Assembly: GCF_044761665.1 (NCBI RefSeq) | Contig: NZ_JBIWCW010000001.1 | Location: forward strand, 1-64,000 | From: Peribacillus sp044761665 | GTDB taxonomy: Bacteria > Bacillota > Bacilli > Bacillales > DSM-1321 | Direction of reading: 5' to 3' | Length of the DNA stretch: 64,000 bases | In this document: positions 7,869 through 15,337 of the stretch, in pieces | How the letters are laid out: each line of letters opens with the position of its first letter | Numbering within the stretch: position 1 is the stretch's first letter | The notes under the pieces: model-generated | Database searches by the model: none | Seen by the model: the letters and a program-made list of their open reading frames with translations, nothing else | What the model was told of the DNA's origin: nothing | Position numbers and translations under genes: made by a program

Positions 7869-8833
7869 ACCTCCATTTCAAGAATATATTCCCGTCCTTT
7901 ATTTGATCCGTAATGCTCCAAGTTCATTCCTGACAGTATCCGATTGGCAATGGTTCCTGATTCAATCTGTAAAAATGAGCGCACATCTTTATTTGTCACC
8001 GTGGGACGAATAAGGACCGCAAAATCGCTTAATGTTTCGATATGAGCATGTTTGGAGTGATATGAACATGAAGTGCAAATCCATTTACCCCGTTCTCGTT
8101 TCATCGGGACAGCTAATCATTTTGGACATGGGACGCCTTTTAGTAATTCTGTTTCAGGGATTTGATAGAGATCCAGGATATTCTGATTGAGTGGAGTGTG
8201 CTTTTGAAGTAGGGCGTTCGAAATTTTGTTGAGCTGCCTTTGCGTCAACAGTTTGGAAGGATACTTATTTTCAAGGGTTTGAATTTTAGAGGTGAGGGTT
8301 TCCTTACCGGTGATTTGTTTAAGAATCGAAGCGTGGCCAGGCGTGGTTTTAATGATGGTATTAGAATTTGCGTTGGCGATGAGGGTTTCAATCGGAAGCT
8401 CCGGGAATTTAATTAGCTTCATCCAGTTCATTAAACGCGCTTTCTGGATATTCACCTGTATAAGCGGGTCAAGGTAAGCTTGTTCCTGTCCGTCTTTGGT
8501 ACGAATTAACTGGGGATAAGCTCGGTCAAAATATAGGGAACCGGCAAAGCTCTTCACTTCGATAATCAACATGAAGTTGGTGGATAAAAGTAATAGATCC
8601 ATCTGAAAGAAGCGGGTTCCTTCATGGTGTAATCGCAAATCATGAAAGATGTGCATTTTTCCAGGTAGGTAGTGCAACTCTGCACCGATAGTACTTTCTC
8701 CTTTATGGCCCGTGAGCATTTTCCGGTAATCACTCGTTATATACTTTTGCTTAGGATGGTTTAATGGCAGCCTCCTGATCAATGCTTCCAGTTTGAGCAT
8801 TTTCATTGGTTTCTTACATGGTTTTTTAATCAA
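7862..8833 (-). pseudogene. NERD-domain (nuclease-related) protein gene interrupted by an in-frame UGA
   Basis: Family knowledge gives full-length proteins of about 320 residues: an N-terminal helix, a NERD nuclease-like domain, and a C-terminal zinc ribbon. Here residues 1 to about 238 are open (FFQMDLLLLSTNFMLIIEVKSF is the NERD core), then TGA at 8117-8119 interrupts in the same frame, and the frame continues with LAVPMKRERGKWICTSC and about 75 more residues. The stop replaces the second Cys of the expected CPKC of the ribbon, so a single base change (TGC/TGT to TGA) explains it. The start is set at TTG 8833, nine bases after AAGGAG (8848-8843), and gives the typical N-terminus MIKKPCKKPMKMLKLEAL. 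It could be a pseudogene, a read-through gene or a sequencing error. Confidence 0.75.
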
Positions 8834-8904
8834 TTCATCACTCTCCTTGCATACTTTCTTCGACATGTCTGCATTTGAATCCTTCAAAAAAGGTCCTGAA
8901 TGGC

Positions 8905-9003
8905 CTTTATCGGTCAATCGGTGTATTTTATCGGTCAATTCAGCAACTTTATCGGTCTAACGGAAACATATATCGTTCAAAACAACACTTATATCGGTCA
9001 ACA
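8905..9003. repeat. 21-bp-period repeat array, upstream copy
   Basis: Five units with cores at 8909, 8930, 8951, 8972 and 8993 (ATCGGTCA, ATCGGTCA, ATCGGTCT, ATCGTTCA, ATCGGTCA) keep an exact 21-bp period, mostly preceded by TTT. The array lies between the 6S RNA terminator and the NERD start. Because 21 is a multiple of three, plus-strand frames read as heptads (FIGQxxx or YRSxxxx), but there is no ribosome binding site, so I treat it as non-coding. Confidence 0.85.
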
Positions 9004-9017
9004 ACCTCAAACGACAC

Positions 9018-9046
9018 AAAAAAACCCATGTTTTCTCAACATGAGT
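9018..9046 (-). terminator. Terminator of 6S RNA
   Basis: ACTCATGTT / AACATGGGT hairpin with a 5-nt loop followed by a run of seven T on the minus strand, about 15 nt past the 3' end of 6S RNA. Confidence 0.8.
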
Positions 9047-9060
9047 TGCTTTGTTATGAG

Positions 9061-9254
9061 TAAGAGTCCCGATTGTGCCGTTTATGCCTTTGTTTTGAAC
9101 CCGCTCTCCGCAGGTGGGTGCTCGGTTCCTTGCATTTGTAAGTCCTCTACGAAGGAGGCATTTACGCGGCCTGGAAACTAGTGCTCCCGGTAACTATAAG
9201 TGTTCGGTCAAAACTTATAGGTTAAAGAACGAACACATCAGGACTCTTACTTGT
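9061..9254 (-). ncRNA. ssrS: 6S RNA (6S-1, BsrA type)
   Basis: The ends pair (TAAGAGTCC at 9069-9061 with GGACTCTTA at 9249-9241), closing a long imperfect hairpin with a central bubble. The interior contains TTACCGGGAGCACTAG, CCAGGCCGCGTAAATGCC and GAGAGCGGGTTCAAAAC, which I recognise from B. subtilis 6S-1 RNA. The location downstream of aspS and upstream of tcdA is the same as for bsrA. 6S RNA binds sigma-A RNA polymerase holoenzyme, mimics an open promoter and templates short product RNAs. Confidence 0.93.
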
Positions 9255-9261
9255 TGGAATT

Positions 9262-9291
9262 ATCATAGCACATCGCTTTGCTCTGTTTCAA
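9262..9291 (-). promoter_or_regulatory. Sigma-A promoter of 6S RNA
   Basis: -35 TTGAAA (9291-9286), 18-nt spacer, extended -10 TGCTATGAT (core 9267-9262). The predicted start falls at about 9254, matching the 5' end of the RNA. Confidence 0.75.
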
Positions 9292-9330
9292 GAGAAAGCA
9301 CCTAGGTATAATTTCGCATTTTTTACCAGG

Positions 9331-11103
9331 TTATTTACTTTTCTTTGCAGCCAATCTGATGCTTAGTTCTGCTAATTGTCTGTCGCTTACCGGACTTGGA
9401 GCATCCACAAGCAAATCGCTAGCGCTAGCCGTTTTCGGGAACGCGATGGTATCGCGAAGGTTTGAACGACCCGCAAGCAACATCACCATACGGTCAAGTC
9501 CAAGGGCGATTCCACCGTGTGGAGGTGTTCCGTATTCGAAAGCATCCATAAGGAAGCCGAATTGTGCGTTAGCTTCTTCTTCAGTGAATCCTAGGACTTT
9601 GAACATTTTTTCTTGAACATCGCGTTCGAAAATACGTAATGATCCACCGCCAAGCTCGTACCCATTTAAGACAAGGTCGTATGCTTGTGCACGGACATTG
9701 GCTGGATCGGATTCAAGTTTATCCAGGTCTTCACGGAACGGCATTGTGAATGGATGGTGGGCTGCATAGTAGCGGCCTTCGTCTTCGTCATATTCAAATA
9801 ATGGCCAGTCCGTAACCCATAGGAAGTTGAATTTGCTTTCGTCGATCAAGCCTCTTTCTTTTCCAAGCTTGTTACGAAGTGCACCAAGTGCATCCGCTAC
9901 GATTCCTTTTTTATCAGCAACAAACAGGATTAGGTCTCCTACTTCCGCTTCTACTGCAGTCACTAATTGTTGTTGATCTTCAGCGAAGAATTTAGCGATT
10001 GGTCCTTTTACGCCGTCTTCTTCAACTTTCAACCAAGCAAGTCCTTTTGCACCGTAAATCGCTGCAAATTCTGCCAATGCATCGATGTCTTTACGGGAGT
10101 AGTCTGCATTTCCGTCTTTAACGACGATGGCTTTTACTTGTCCCCCGTTCGCTACAGCTCCTGTGAATACTTTAAAGTCGCTGTCTTTCACGATTTCAGA
10201 TACATCTTTCAATTCCATTGCAAAACGTGTATCCGGTTTGTCCGAACCAAAACGGCTCATTGCTTCGTTATATGTCATTTGAGGGAACGGAAGGGTTACA
10301 TCCATTCCTTTTACGTCTTTCATGACTTTCGCCATCATGTTTTCAGCCGTTTTGATGATATCTTCCTGGCTCATGAAGCTAGTTTCAATATCGATTTGCG
10401 TGAATTCAGGCTGTCTGTCAGCACGTAGATCTTCATCACGGAAACAACGGGCAATTTGGTAGTAGCGTTCGAAGCCTGATACCATCAACAGCTGTTTGAA
10501 TAGCTGTGGAGATTGCGGCAATGCGTAAAACTCACCATCATGGACACGACTCGGAACTAAATAATCACGTGCGCCTTCTGGTGTGCTTTTTGTCAAGATC
10601 GGTGTTTCGATATCAAGGAAACCTTCTCCGTCCAAGAAATCACGGATTGCTTTTGTCGTTTGGTTACGCATTTTCAATGTTTCGAACATCGCCGGACGAC
10701 GCAAGTCTAGATAACGGTATTTTAAACGGATATCTTCTGATACTTCCGTTCTTTCATCAATGATGAACGGAGGCGTTTTTGCTTCGTTCAAGATCGTGAC
10801 GCTTTCCGCTTGAACTTCAACTGTACCTGTTGTAACGTTCGGATTGATGTTTGCTTCATCACGTTTGATGACCGTTCCTTGGATATCAAGAACGTATTCA
10901 TTACGGATTTTTTCTGCGGTTGCCAAAGCATCTGCCGAGATGTCCGGATTGAAAACGACTTGTACAACTCCGCTTCTGTCACGAAGGTCGATAAAAATAA
11001 CTCCACCTAGGTCACGACGCTTTTGTACCCATCCTTTTAATGTAACTTTTTCACCAATAGCTGCTTCTGTTACTTCTCCATTGAAGTATGTTCTGCCAAA
11101 CAT
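9331..11103 (-). CDS. aspS: Aspartyl-tRNA synthetase
   Basis: The 590-residue class II synthetase charges tRNA-Asp. An OB-fold anticodon-binding domain occupies the first ~110 residues (KGWVQKRRDLGGVIFIDLRD). The catalytic core has motif 2 FRDEDLRADRQPEFTQID (about 217-234) and motif 3 GIALGLDRMVMLL (about 530), with the bacterial GAD insert between. The length is standard. It is the second gene of the hisS-aspS operon, 12 bp after hisS, and therefore shares the hisS T-box leader. Confidence 0.97.
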   Translation of the reverse strand: MFGRTYFNGEVTEAAIGEKVTLKGWVQKRRDLGGVIFIDLRDRSGVVQVVFNPDISADALATAEKIRNEYVLDIQGTVIKRDEANINPNVTTGTVEVQAESVTILNEAKTPPFIIDERTEVSEDIRLKYRYLDLRRPAMFETLKMRNQTTKAIRDFLDGEGFLDIETPILTKSTPEGARDYLVPSRVHDGEFYALPQSPQLFKQLLMVSGFERYYQIARCFRDEDLRADRQPEFTQIDIETSFMSQEDIIKTAENMMAKVMKDVKGMDVTLPFPQMTYNEAMSRFGSDKPDTRFAMELKDVSEIVKDSDFKVFTGAVANGGQVKAIVVKDGNADYSRKDIDALAEFAAIYGAKGLAWLKVEEDGVKGPIAKFFAEDQQQLVTAVEAEVGDLILFVADKKGIVADALGALRNKLGKERGLIDESKFNFLWVTDWPLFEYDEDEGRYYAAHHPFTMPFREDLDKLESDPANVRAQAYDLVLNGYELGGGSLRIFERDVQEKMFKVLGFTEEEANAQFGFLMDAFEYGTPPHGGIALGLDRMVMLLAGRSNLRDTIAFPKTASASDLLVDAPSPVSDRQLAELSIRLAAKKSK

Positions 11104-11115
11104 GGTATTTCCCCC

Positions 11116-12387
11116 TTAAGCCTGTAGCTTTTTGAATTGTTCAACGAAAGTTGCAAGATCCATTTGAACCTGCTCGCCCGTTTCCATGAACTTTAGACTG
11201 ATTTTATTGTTTGCCAATTCATCATCTCCGAGTGTCGCCACGTATTTCGCTTCGAGACGATCAGCCGATTTAAATTGTGCTTTGACTTTACGGTCCTGGT
11301 AATCCTTTTCAACTGTGAATCCTGCATTACGTAAATCATAGGCAAGCTTGACGTTGTAATCCTTAGCCGCTTCACCTAGTGAAACAAGGTAGCAGTCGAT
11401 GCCTTGTTTTATCGGAAGCTCGACATTTTCGGCTTTCAGCGCGGCAATGAGACGTTCGATGCTAAGCGCAAAGCCAATCCCTGGCGTTTCTGGACCACCA
11501 AGCTCTTCGGCAAGTCCGTTATAACGGCCACCTCCACAAAGAGTCGTAATGGCACCAAATCCTTCCGCATCACTCATGATTTCGAAAGCTGTATGATTGT
11601 AATAATCCAAGCCGCGAACAAGTGTTGGATCTTCAACAAATTCGATGTCCAAATTAGTTAAGTGCTGTTTCACTTTTTCGAAATAAATGCGGGATTCATC
11701 ATTCAAATAATCAATGATGGAAGGCGCCGTTTGCATCAATTCATGATCATGGTCTTTTTTACAATCAAGAATGCGCAGTGGATTTTTCTCCAGACGTTGC
11801 TGGCAATCACCGCAGAATTCCCCGATGCGTGGTTCGAAATGCTGCATTAAAGCATTTCGGTGCGCTGTCCGGCTTTCCTTGTCCCCTAAGCTATTAATGA
11901 CCAACTTCAGTTTTTTCAAGCCAAGTGCCTTATACAGGCTCATTGCCAATGAAAGAACCTCTGCATCAATGCCTGGATCTTTACTGCCTAAAGCTTCGAT
12001 CCCGAATTGGACGAACTGGCGGAAGCGGCCAGCCTGAGGACGTTCATAACGGAACATGGGCCCGATATAATAAAGTTTGACCGGCTGATTCGCCCAACCG
12101 AACATTTTGTTTTCAATGTATGAACGGACGACAGAAGCTGTACCTTCAGGACGAAGCGTCAGATTTCTTTCGCCGCGATCCTGGAATGAATACATTTCTT
12201 TTTGTACGATGTCGGTTGTATCGCCTACACCCCGCAAAAATAATTCCGTATGTTCAAAGATCGGCGTGCGGATTTCTTTATACTGATAACGTTGACAAAT
12301 TTCTCGTGCAGTCTTTTCAATATACTGCCATATTTCCGTTTGCTCAGGCAGTAAATCCTGTGTGCCTCTTGGAATCTGAATCGACAT
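11116..12387 (-). CDS. hisS: Histidyl-tRNA synthetase
   Basis: The 423-residue class II synthetase charges tRNA-His. It starts IPRGTQDLLPEQ and has motif 2 LTLRPEGTASVVRSYIEN (about 76-93), the histidine-binding LVRGLDYYNHTAFEI and GGGRYNGL, motif 3 GIGFALSIERL, and a C-terminal anticodon-binding domain. AGGAGG lies about eight bases before the ATG at 12387. Control is by the T-box leader at 12426-12717. Confidence 0.97.
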   Translation of the reverse strand: MSIQIPRGTQDLLPEQTEIWQYIEKTAREICQRYQYKEIRTPIFEHTELFLRGVGDTTDIVQKEMYSFQDRGERNLTLRPEGTASVVRSYIENKMFGWANQPVKLYYIGPMFRYERPQAGRFRQFVQFGIEALGSKDPGIDAEVLSLAMSLYKALGLKKLKLVINSLGDKESRTAHRNALMQHFEPRIGEFCGDCQQRLEKNPLRILDCKKDHDHELMQTAPSIIDYLNDESRIYFEKVKQHLTNLDIEFVEDPTLVRGLDYYNHTAFEIMSDAEGFGAITTLCGGGRYNGLAEELGGPETPGIGFALSIERLIAALKAENVELPIKQGIDCYLVSLGEAAKDYNVKLAYDLRNAGFTVEKDYQDRKVKAQFKSADRLEAKYVATLGDDELANNKISLKFMETGEQVQMDLATFVEQFKKLQA

Positions 12388-12425
12388 GAATTGTTTCCTC
12401 CTTTAACGCGAAACGCATTTTTAAC

Positions 12426-12717
12426 CAAACAAAAAACTCCCGTCCCTTGTAACAGAATCGTTACAAGGGACGAGAGTTGAATATCCCGTGGTGCCACCCT
12501 AGTTGAAACACAAATAAATATGTGCCTCCGCTTAAAAACAGTTAACGCCTGCTTACGTCCATCTCCTACTGGTAAATCGTTCAGAGTGAAGCCTACGGAG
12601 GGTTCTTTCATTAAGTCATCATGTGGAATGCTTTCAGCCCTGGCATTTCCTCTCTTATTCATGTGTTTCTTAATTACTCTTCTCCATCATTGGTTATTGC
12701 AGTAATAGTTCTGATAT
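12426..12717 (-). promoter_or_regulatory. T-box riboswitch leader of hisS-aspS
   Basis: The hallmark T-box AGGGTGGCACCACGG is at 12500-12486, followed by a terminator hairpin of about 18 bp and a T-run (12478-12431). Stem I carries GATGGAGAAGAGTA, the AGAGAGGAA bulge and GGGCTGAAAGC. Uncharged cognate tRNA pairs with the specifier codon and with the T-box bulge, forming the antiterminator. The specifier could not be assigned cleanly to His or Asp (see findings). Confidence 0.93.
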
Positions 12718-12723
12718 TTTATA

Positions 12724-12752
12724 ATCATACGGACGTTACCCTCAAATGTCAA
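12724..12752 (-). promoter_or_regulatory. Sigma-A promoter of hisS-aspS
   Basis: -35 TTGACA (12752-12747), 17-nt spacer, -10 TATGAT (12729-12724): a near-consensus promoter placing the start at about 12717, the beginning of the T-box leader. Confidence 0.85.
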
Positions 12753-12779
12753 GATTCCATAAGAAATTTGTCGAAAACA

Positions 12780-12953
12780 TTATTGATTGATATTCTTTTT
12801 TAAGTTTTTAATAGTACGAACGTTGACATCAAAATCGGAAGCCATTTCAACGAGATTGGCGCTGTGTTCCTTTTGGATAAAATCGTGTAAGTCGACCCCA
12901 AGTACTTGATTGCCTCCGTTTAAAGTCGTCTGGGCTTTTTCACTGAGTTTCAT
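12780..12953 (-). CDS. yrzK: Small YrzK-like protein with helix-turn-helix character
   Basis: This 57-residue protein is MKLSEKAQTTLNGG then NQVLGVDLHDFIQKEH, and ends with VRTIKNLKKNINQ. GGAGGG lies seven bases before the ATG. The C-terminal half (SANLVEMASDFDVNVRTIKNL) looks like a helix-turn-helix of the sigma-70 region 4 / transposase kind, but the protein is too short for a normal regulator. Its position between hisS and yrvJ is that of B. subtilis yrzK. Function unknown. Confidence 0.75.
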   Translation of the reverse strand: MKLSEKAQTTLNGGNQVLGVDLHDFIQKEHSANLVEMASDFDVNVRTIKNLKKNINQ

Positions 12954-13081
12954 TGAAATCCCTCCATCGTTTAGTTAGTTTTAGTCTTTCCAAAAATAAA
13001 TGTTTTTTGCATAATAAAGAGGGAAATTTTTTGTTGAACGAGAATACATACATATAGACAGAAAAGGGAGAGAGACAACTT

Positions 13082-14839
13082 ATGAAATGGAAATCTGGAT
13101 TAACTGCCCTTATCCTGTTGCTGATGGTGACAGCATTTTTACCGGTACATCATGTACTTGGAGAAAGTGAAGGAGAAATTATCGTCACGTCAAAGGTGGT
13201 CAATGTCCGTGAAGGTGCGGGCCTGAACTACCCTATTGTCAAAAGGCTAACAAAGGGTGACAAATATGAAATTGTCAGTGAAAAAGATGATTGGTATGAA
13301 ATAAGGATTGGAAACGGGAAAACGGGCTGGGTTGCCAATTGGCTCGTGGACAAGAATACGGAATACGATCAAGTAGAGCAGAAATCTGGTCAAGGTACCA
13401 TAACAGGTAATTCCGTCCGTGTCCGAATGGGCCCGGGTACTACCTTTCAGACGGTTAGTACTTTAACAAAAGGAACGCTCGTTGACATTCTTGAAAAAAA
13501 TGAGAATTGGGTCCAAATCAAGACGGATGGTATCGAAGGGTGGGTCGCTGCCGCCTATGTTCAGCTTCCTACAGCTACCGAGCACACAGTGAAGCAAGAT
13601 ACACAGGAAACTTCGGGCAATTCGAAAATCGGGCGCGTTATGGTCGACAGGCTTAATGTCCGTTCAGAGCCATCCACAAGCAGTGCCTCATTAGGCAAGC
13701 TAAATAAAGACGCCTCCGTAACCGTTTATCAAATTCATAATGATTGGGCCCAAATTGACTTTCAAGGACAAAAGGGCTGGGTTTCCGAATCTTACATAGA
13801 ATTAGGCAAGGATCAAGGTGATACCAAGAAAATCACGAAAGGCATTACGATGGCCAAAATAACGGCTACTGGTTTAAATGTTCGGAAACAGGCCTCTTTA
13901 AATAGCGAAGTCATCGGTTCAGTAAATAAGGACGAGACCTATCCCGTTCTCCAACAAAAAGGACAAATGACACAGCTTCAACTTTCCGGTACTAAAAAAG
14001 GCTGGGTTGTAAGCTGGTACTTAGAAATAGAGAATGAGGCGCAAACTGCCAAGAAAAAGAACCAGCATATCAAAGGCAGTAAAGTTACAACGATACATGA
14101 TGGCACGATACTGAGAAGTAAACCGGATACTGGCTCTGAAATCATCGGACAAGTAAATGCGGGTGAAACATTCCCCGTTCTTGGGATGGAAGGAGATTGG
14201 TACTCCATTACACTTAAAAATGGTAAAACCGCCTATGTAGCCGGTTGGATCGTTAATATTGAAGGAGATACCGAGCAAGTCAAGCGGGCAGGTGTAGAGA
14301 AGTATTTAGAAGATAAAGTCATCATCATCGATCCAGGCCATGGTGGCAGGGATAGCGGAACCATCGGTGTAGGAGGAACTCTTGAAAAGAACTTGACGAT
14401 CCAAACAGCTGAGCTGCTTCGGGACAAGCTACAGGCAGCCGGGGCAAAAGTCATCCTCACAAGGAGTTCCAATACATATGTAGCCCTTCCCTCACGTGTC
14501 AGCATCTCACATATACATAATGCCGATGCCTTCATCAGCCTCCATTATGATAGCACCATCGATGAAATCACGAGTGGGATAACAACTTATTATTATCACG
14601 GCTATCAACAGGCTTTGGCCTCTTCCATTGCGAATTCACTTGGTTCCACCATGCAGGTGCCTAACCGGGGTTACCGTTATGGGGATTATCATGTTATCCG
14701 TGAAAACAAGCGTGTTGCTACACTCATTGAGTTAGGCTATTTAAGTAATCCTGTCGACGAACTGACGATTACCACGAACGAATATCAAGAAACCGTCACG
14801 TCGGCCATATACAATGGTTTGGCGAGATACTTTAAATGA
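13082..14839 (+). CDS. yrvJ: SH3-domain N-acetylmuramoyl-L-alanine amidase (YrvJ)
   Basis: The 585-residue secreted cell-wall hydrolase cleaves the bond between N-acetylmuramic acid and L-alanine. A signal peptide covers residues 1-27 (hydrophobic ALILLLMVTAF, cleavage near VLG). Five bacterial SH3 domains follow (about 33-90, 105-160, 190-240, 255-315, 335-390), each with an LNVR-type and a GW motif, for wall attachment. The C-terminal Amidase_3 domain (about 410-585) has zinc ligands in DPGHGGRDSG, LEKN and LHYDS and the catalytic Glu in LIELGYLSN. AAAAGGGAG precedes the ATG. It is transcribed against its neighbours and shares a terminator with dtd. Confidence 0.93.
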   Translation: MKWKSGLTALILLLMVTAFLPVHHVLGESEGEIIVTSKVVNVREGAGLNYPIVKRLTKGDKYEIVSEKDDWYEIRIGNGKTGWVANWLVDKNTEYDQVEQKSGQGTITGNSVRVRMGPGTTFQTVSTLTKGTLVDILEKNENWVQIKTDGIEGWVAAAYVQLPTATEHTVKQDTQETSGNSKIGRVMVDRLNVRSEPSTSSASLGKLNKDASVTVYQIHNDWAQIDFQGQKGWVSESYIELGKDQGDTKKITKGITMAKITATGLNVRKQASLNSEVIGSVNKDETYPVLQQKGQMTQLQLSGTKKGWVVSWYLEIENEAQTAKKKNQHIKGSKVTTIHDGTILRSKPDTGSEIIGQVNAGETFPVLGMEGDWYSITLKNGKTAYVAGWIVNIEGDTEQVKRAGVEKYLEDKVIIIDPGHGGRDSGTIGVGGTLEKNLTIQTAELLRDKLQAAGAKVILTRSSNTYVALPSRVSISHIHNADAFISLHYDSTIDEITSGITTYYYHGYQQALASSIANSLGSTMQVPNRGYRYGDYHVIRENKRVATLIELGYLSNPVDELTITTNEYQETVTSAIYNGLARYFK

Positions 14840-14840
14840 T

Positions 14841-14874
14841 AAAAGCCGAGGTTCCTTAAGGAATCTCGGCTTTT
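14841..14874. terminator. Bidirectional terminator between yrvJ and dtd
   Basis: AAAAGCCGAG / CTCGGCTTTT stem with inner GTTCC/GGAA(T) pairing; A/T runs on both sides allow it to act on both convergent genes. Confidence 0.88.
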
Positions 14875-14879
14875 ATCAT

Positions 14880-15323
14880 TTATTTTTTACTTTCCAATAG
14901 TAGCGTAACTGGACCATCATTGGTGAGTTGGACATCCATCATAGCACCGAACTGGCCTGTTTCGGTATGGACGCCCCGCTTGCGCAACTCTTCATTAAAA
15001 CACTCATAGACGGCGTTTGCCTCGTCAGGACGGGCAGCATCCATGAAGTTCGGGCGACGGCCTTTTCGACAATCGCCGTATAAGGTGAATTGCGAAACGG
15101 AAAGGATGGAACCACCAACGTCTAGCAGTGAATGGTTCATTTTTTCATTTTCATCTTCAAAGATCCTAAGATGGACGATTTTCTCTGCCAGTTGGATGGC
15201 GTCATCCATGGTATCCCCATGGGTAACACCGACTAACAGCACAAGTCCCCTATCGATTTGTCCAATTATTTTGTCTGCCACAACAACCTTGGCAGCTTTG
15301 GAACGCTGTAAAACAACACGCAT
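14880..15323 (-). CDS. dtd: D-aminoacyl-tRNA deacylase
   Basis: The 147-residue enzyme hydrolyses D-amino acids (and glycine) mischarged on tRNAs. Diagnostic motifs are SVSQFTLYGD (SQ-F motif, about 77-86) and NDGPVTLLLE (GPVT, about 134-143); both line the active site. Full length. It lies 14 bp after relA, as in B. subtilis. Confidence 0.95.
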   Translation of the reverse strand: MRVVLQRSKAAKVVVADKIIGQIDRGLVLLVGVTHGDTMDDAIQLAEKIVHLRIFEDENEKMNHSLLDVGGSILSVSQFTLYGDCRKGRRPNFMDAARPDEANAVYECFNEELRKRGVHTETGQFGAMMDVQLTNDGPVTLLLESKK

Positions 15324-15337
15324 AGTGATAAAACTCC

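Noticed and set aside
7651..8013. 120-codon plus-strand open frame with FIGQ repeats
   Set aside because: It runs through the M20 remnant, the 21-bp array and into the NERD gene in antisense, has no ribosome binding site, and its repeats follow from the 21-bp period.
7795..9003. CRISPR array
   Set aside because: The cores are only about 9-11 bp with 10-12 bp spacers; no 25-40 bp direct repeats and no cas genes.
8875..9181. Two overlapping plus-strand frames (YRS and FIGQ heptads) over the second array, running antisense into 6S RNA
   Set aside because: A 21-bp period keeps several frames open at once; neither frame has a Shine-Dalgarno and both overlap the 6S RNA gene.
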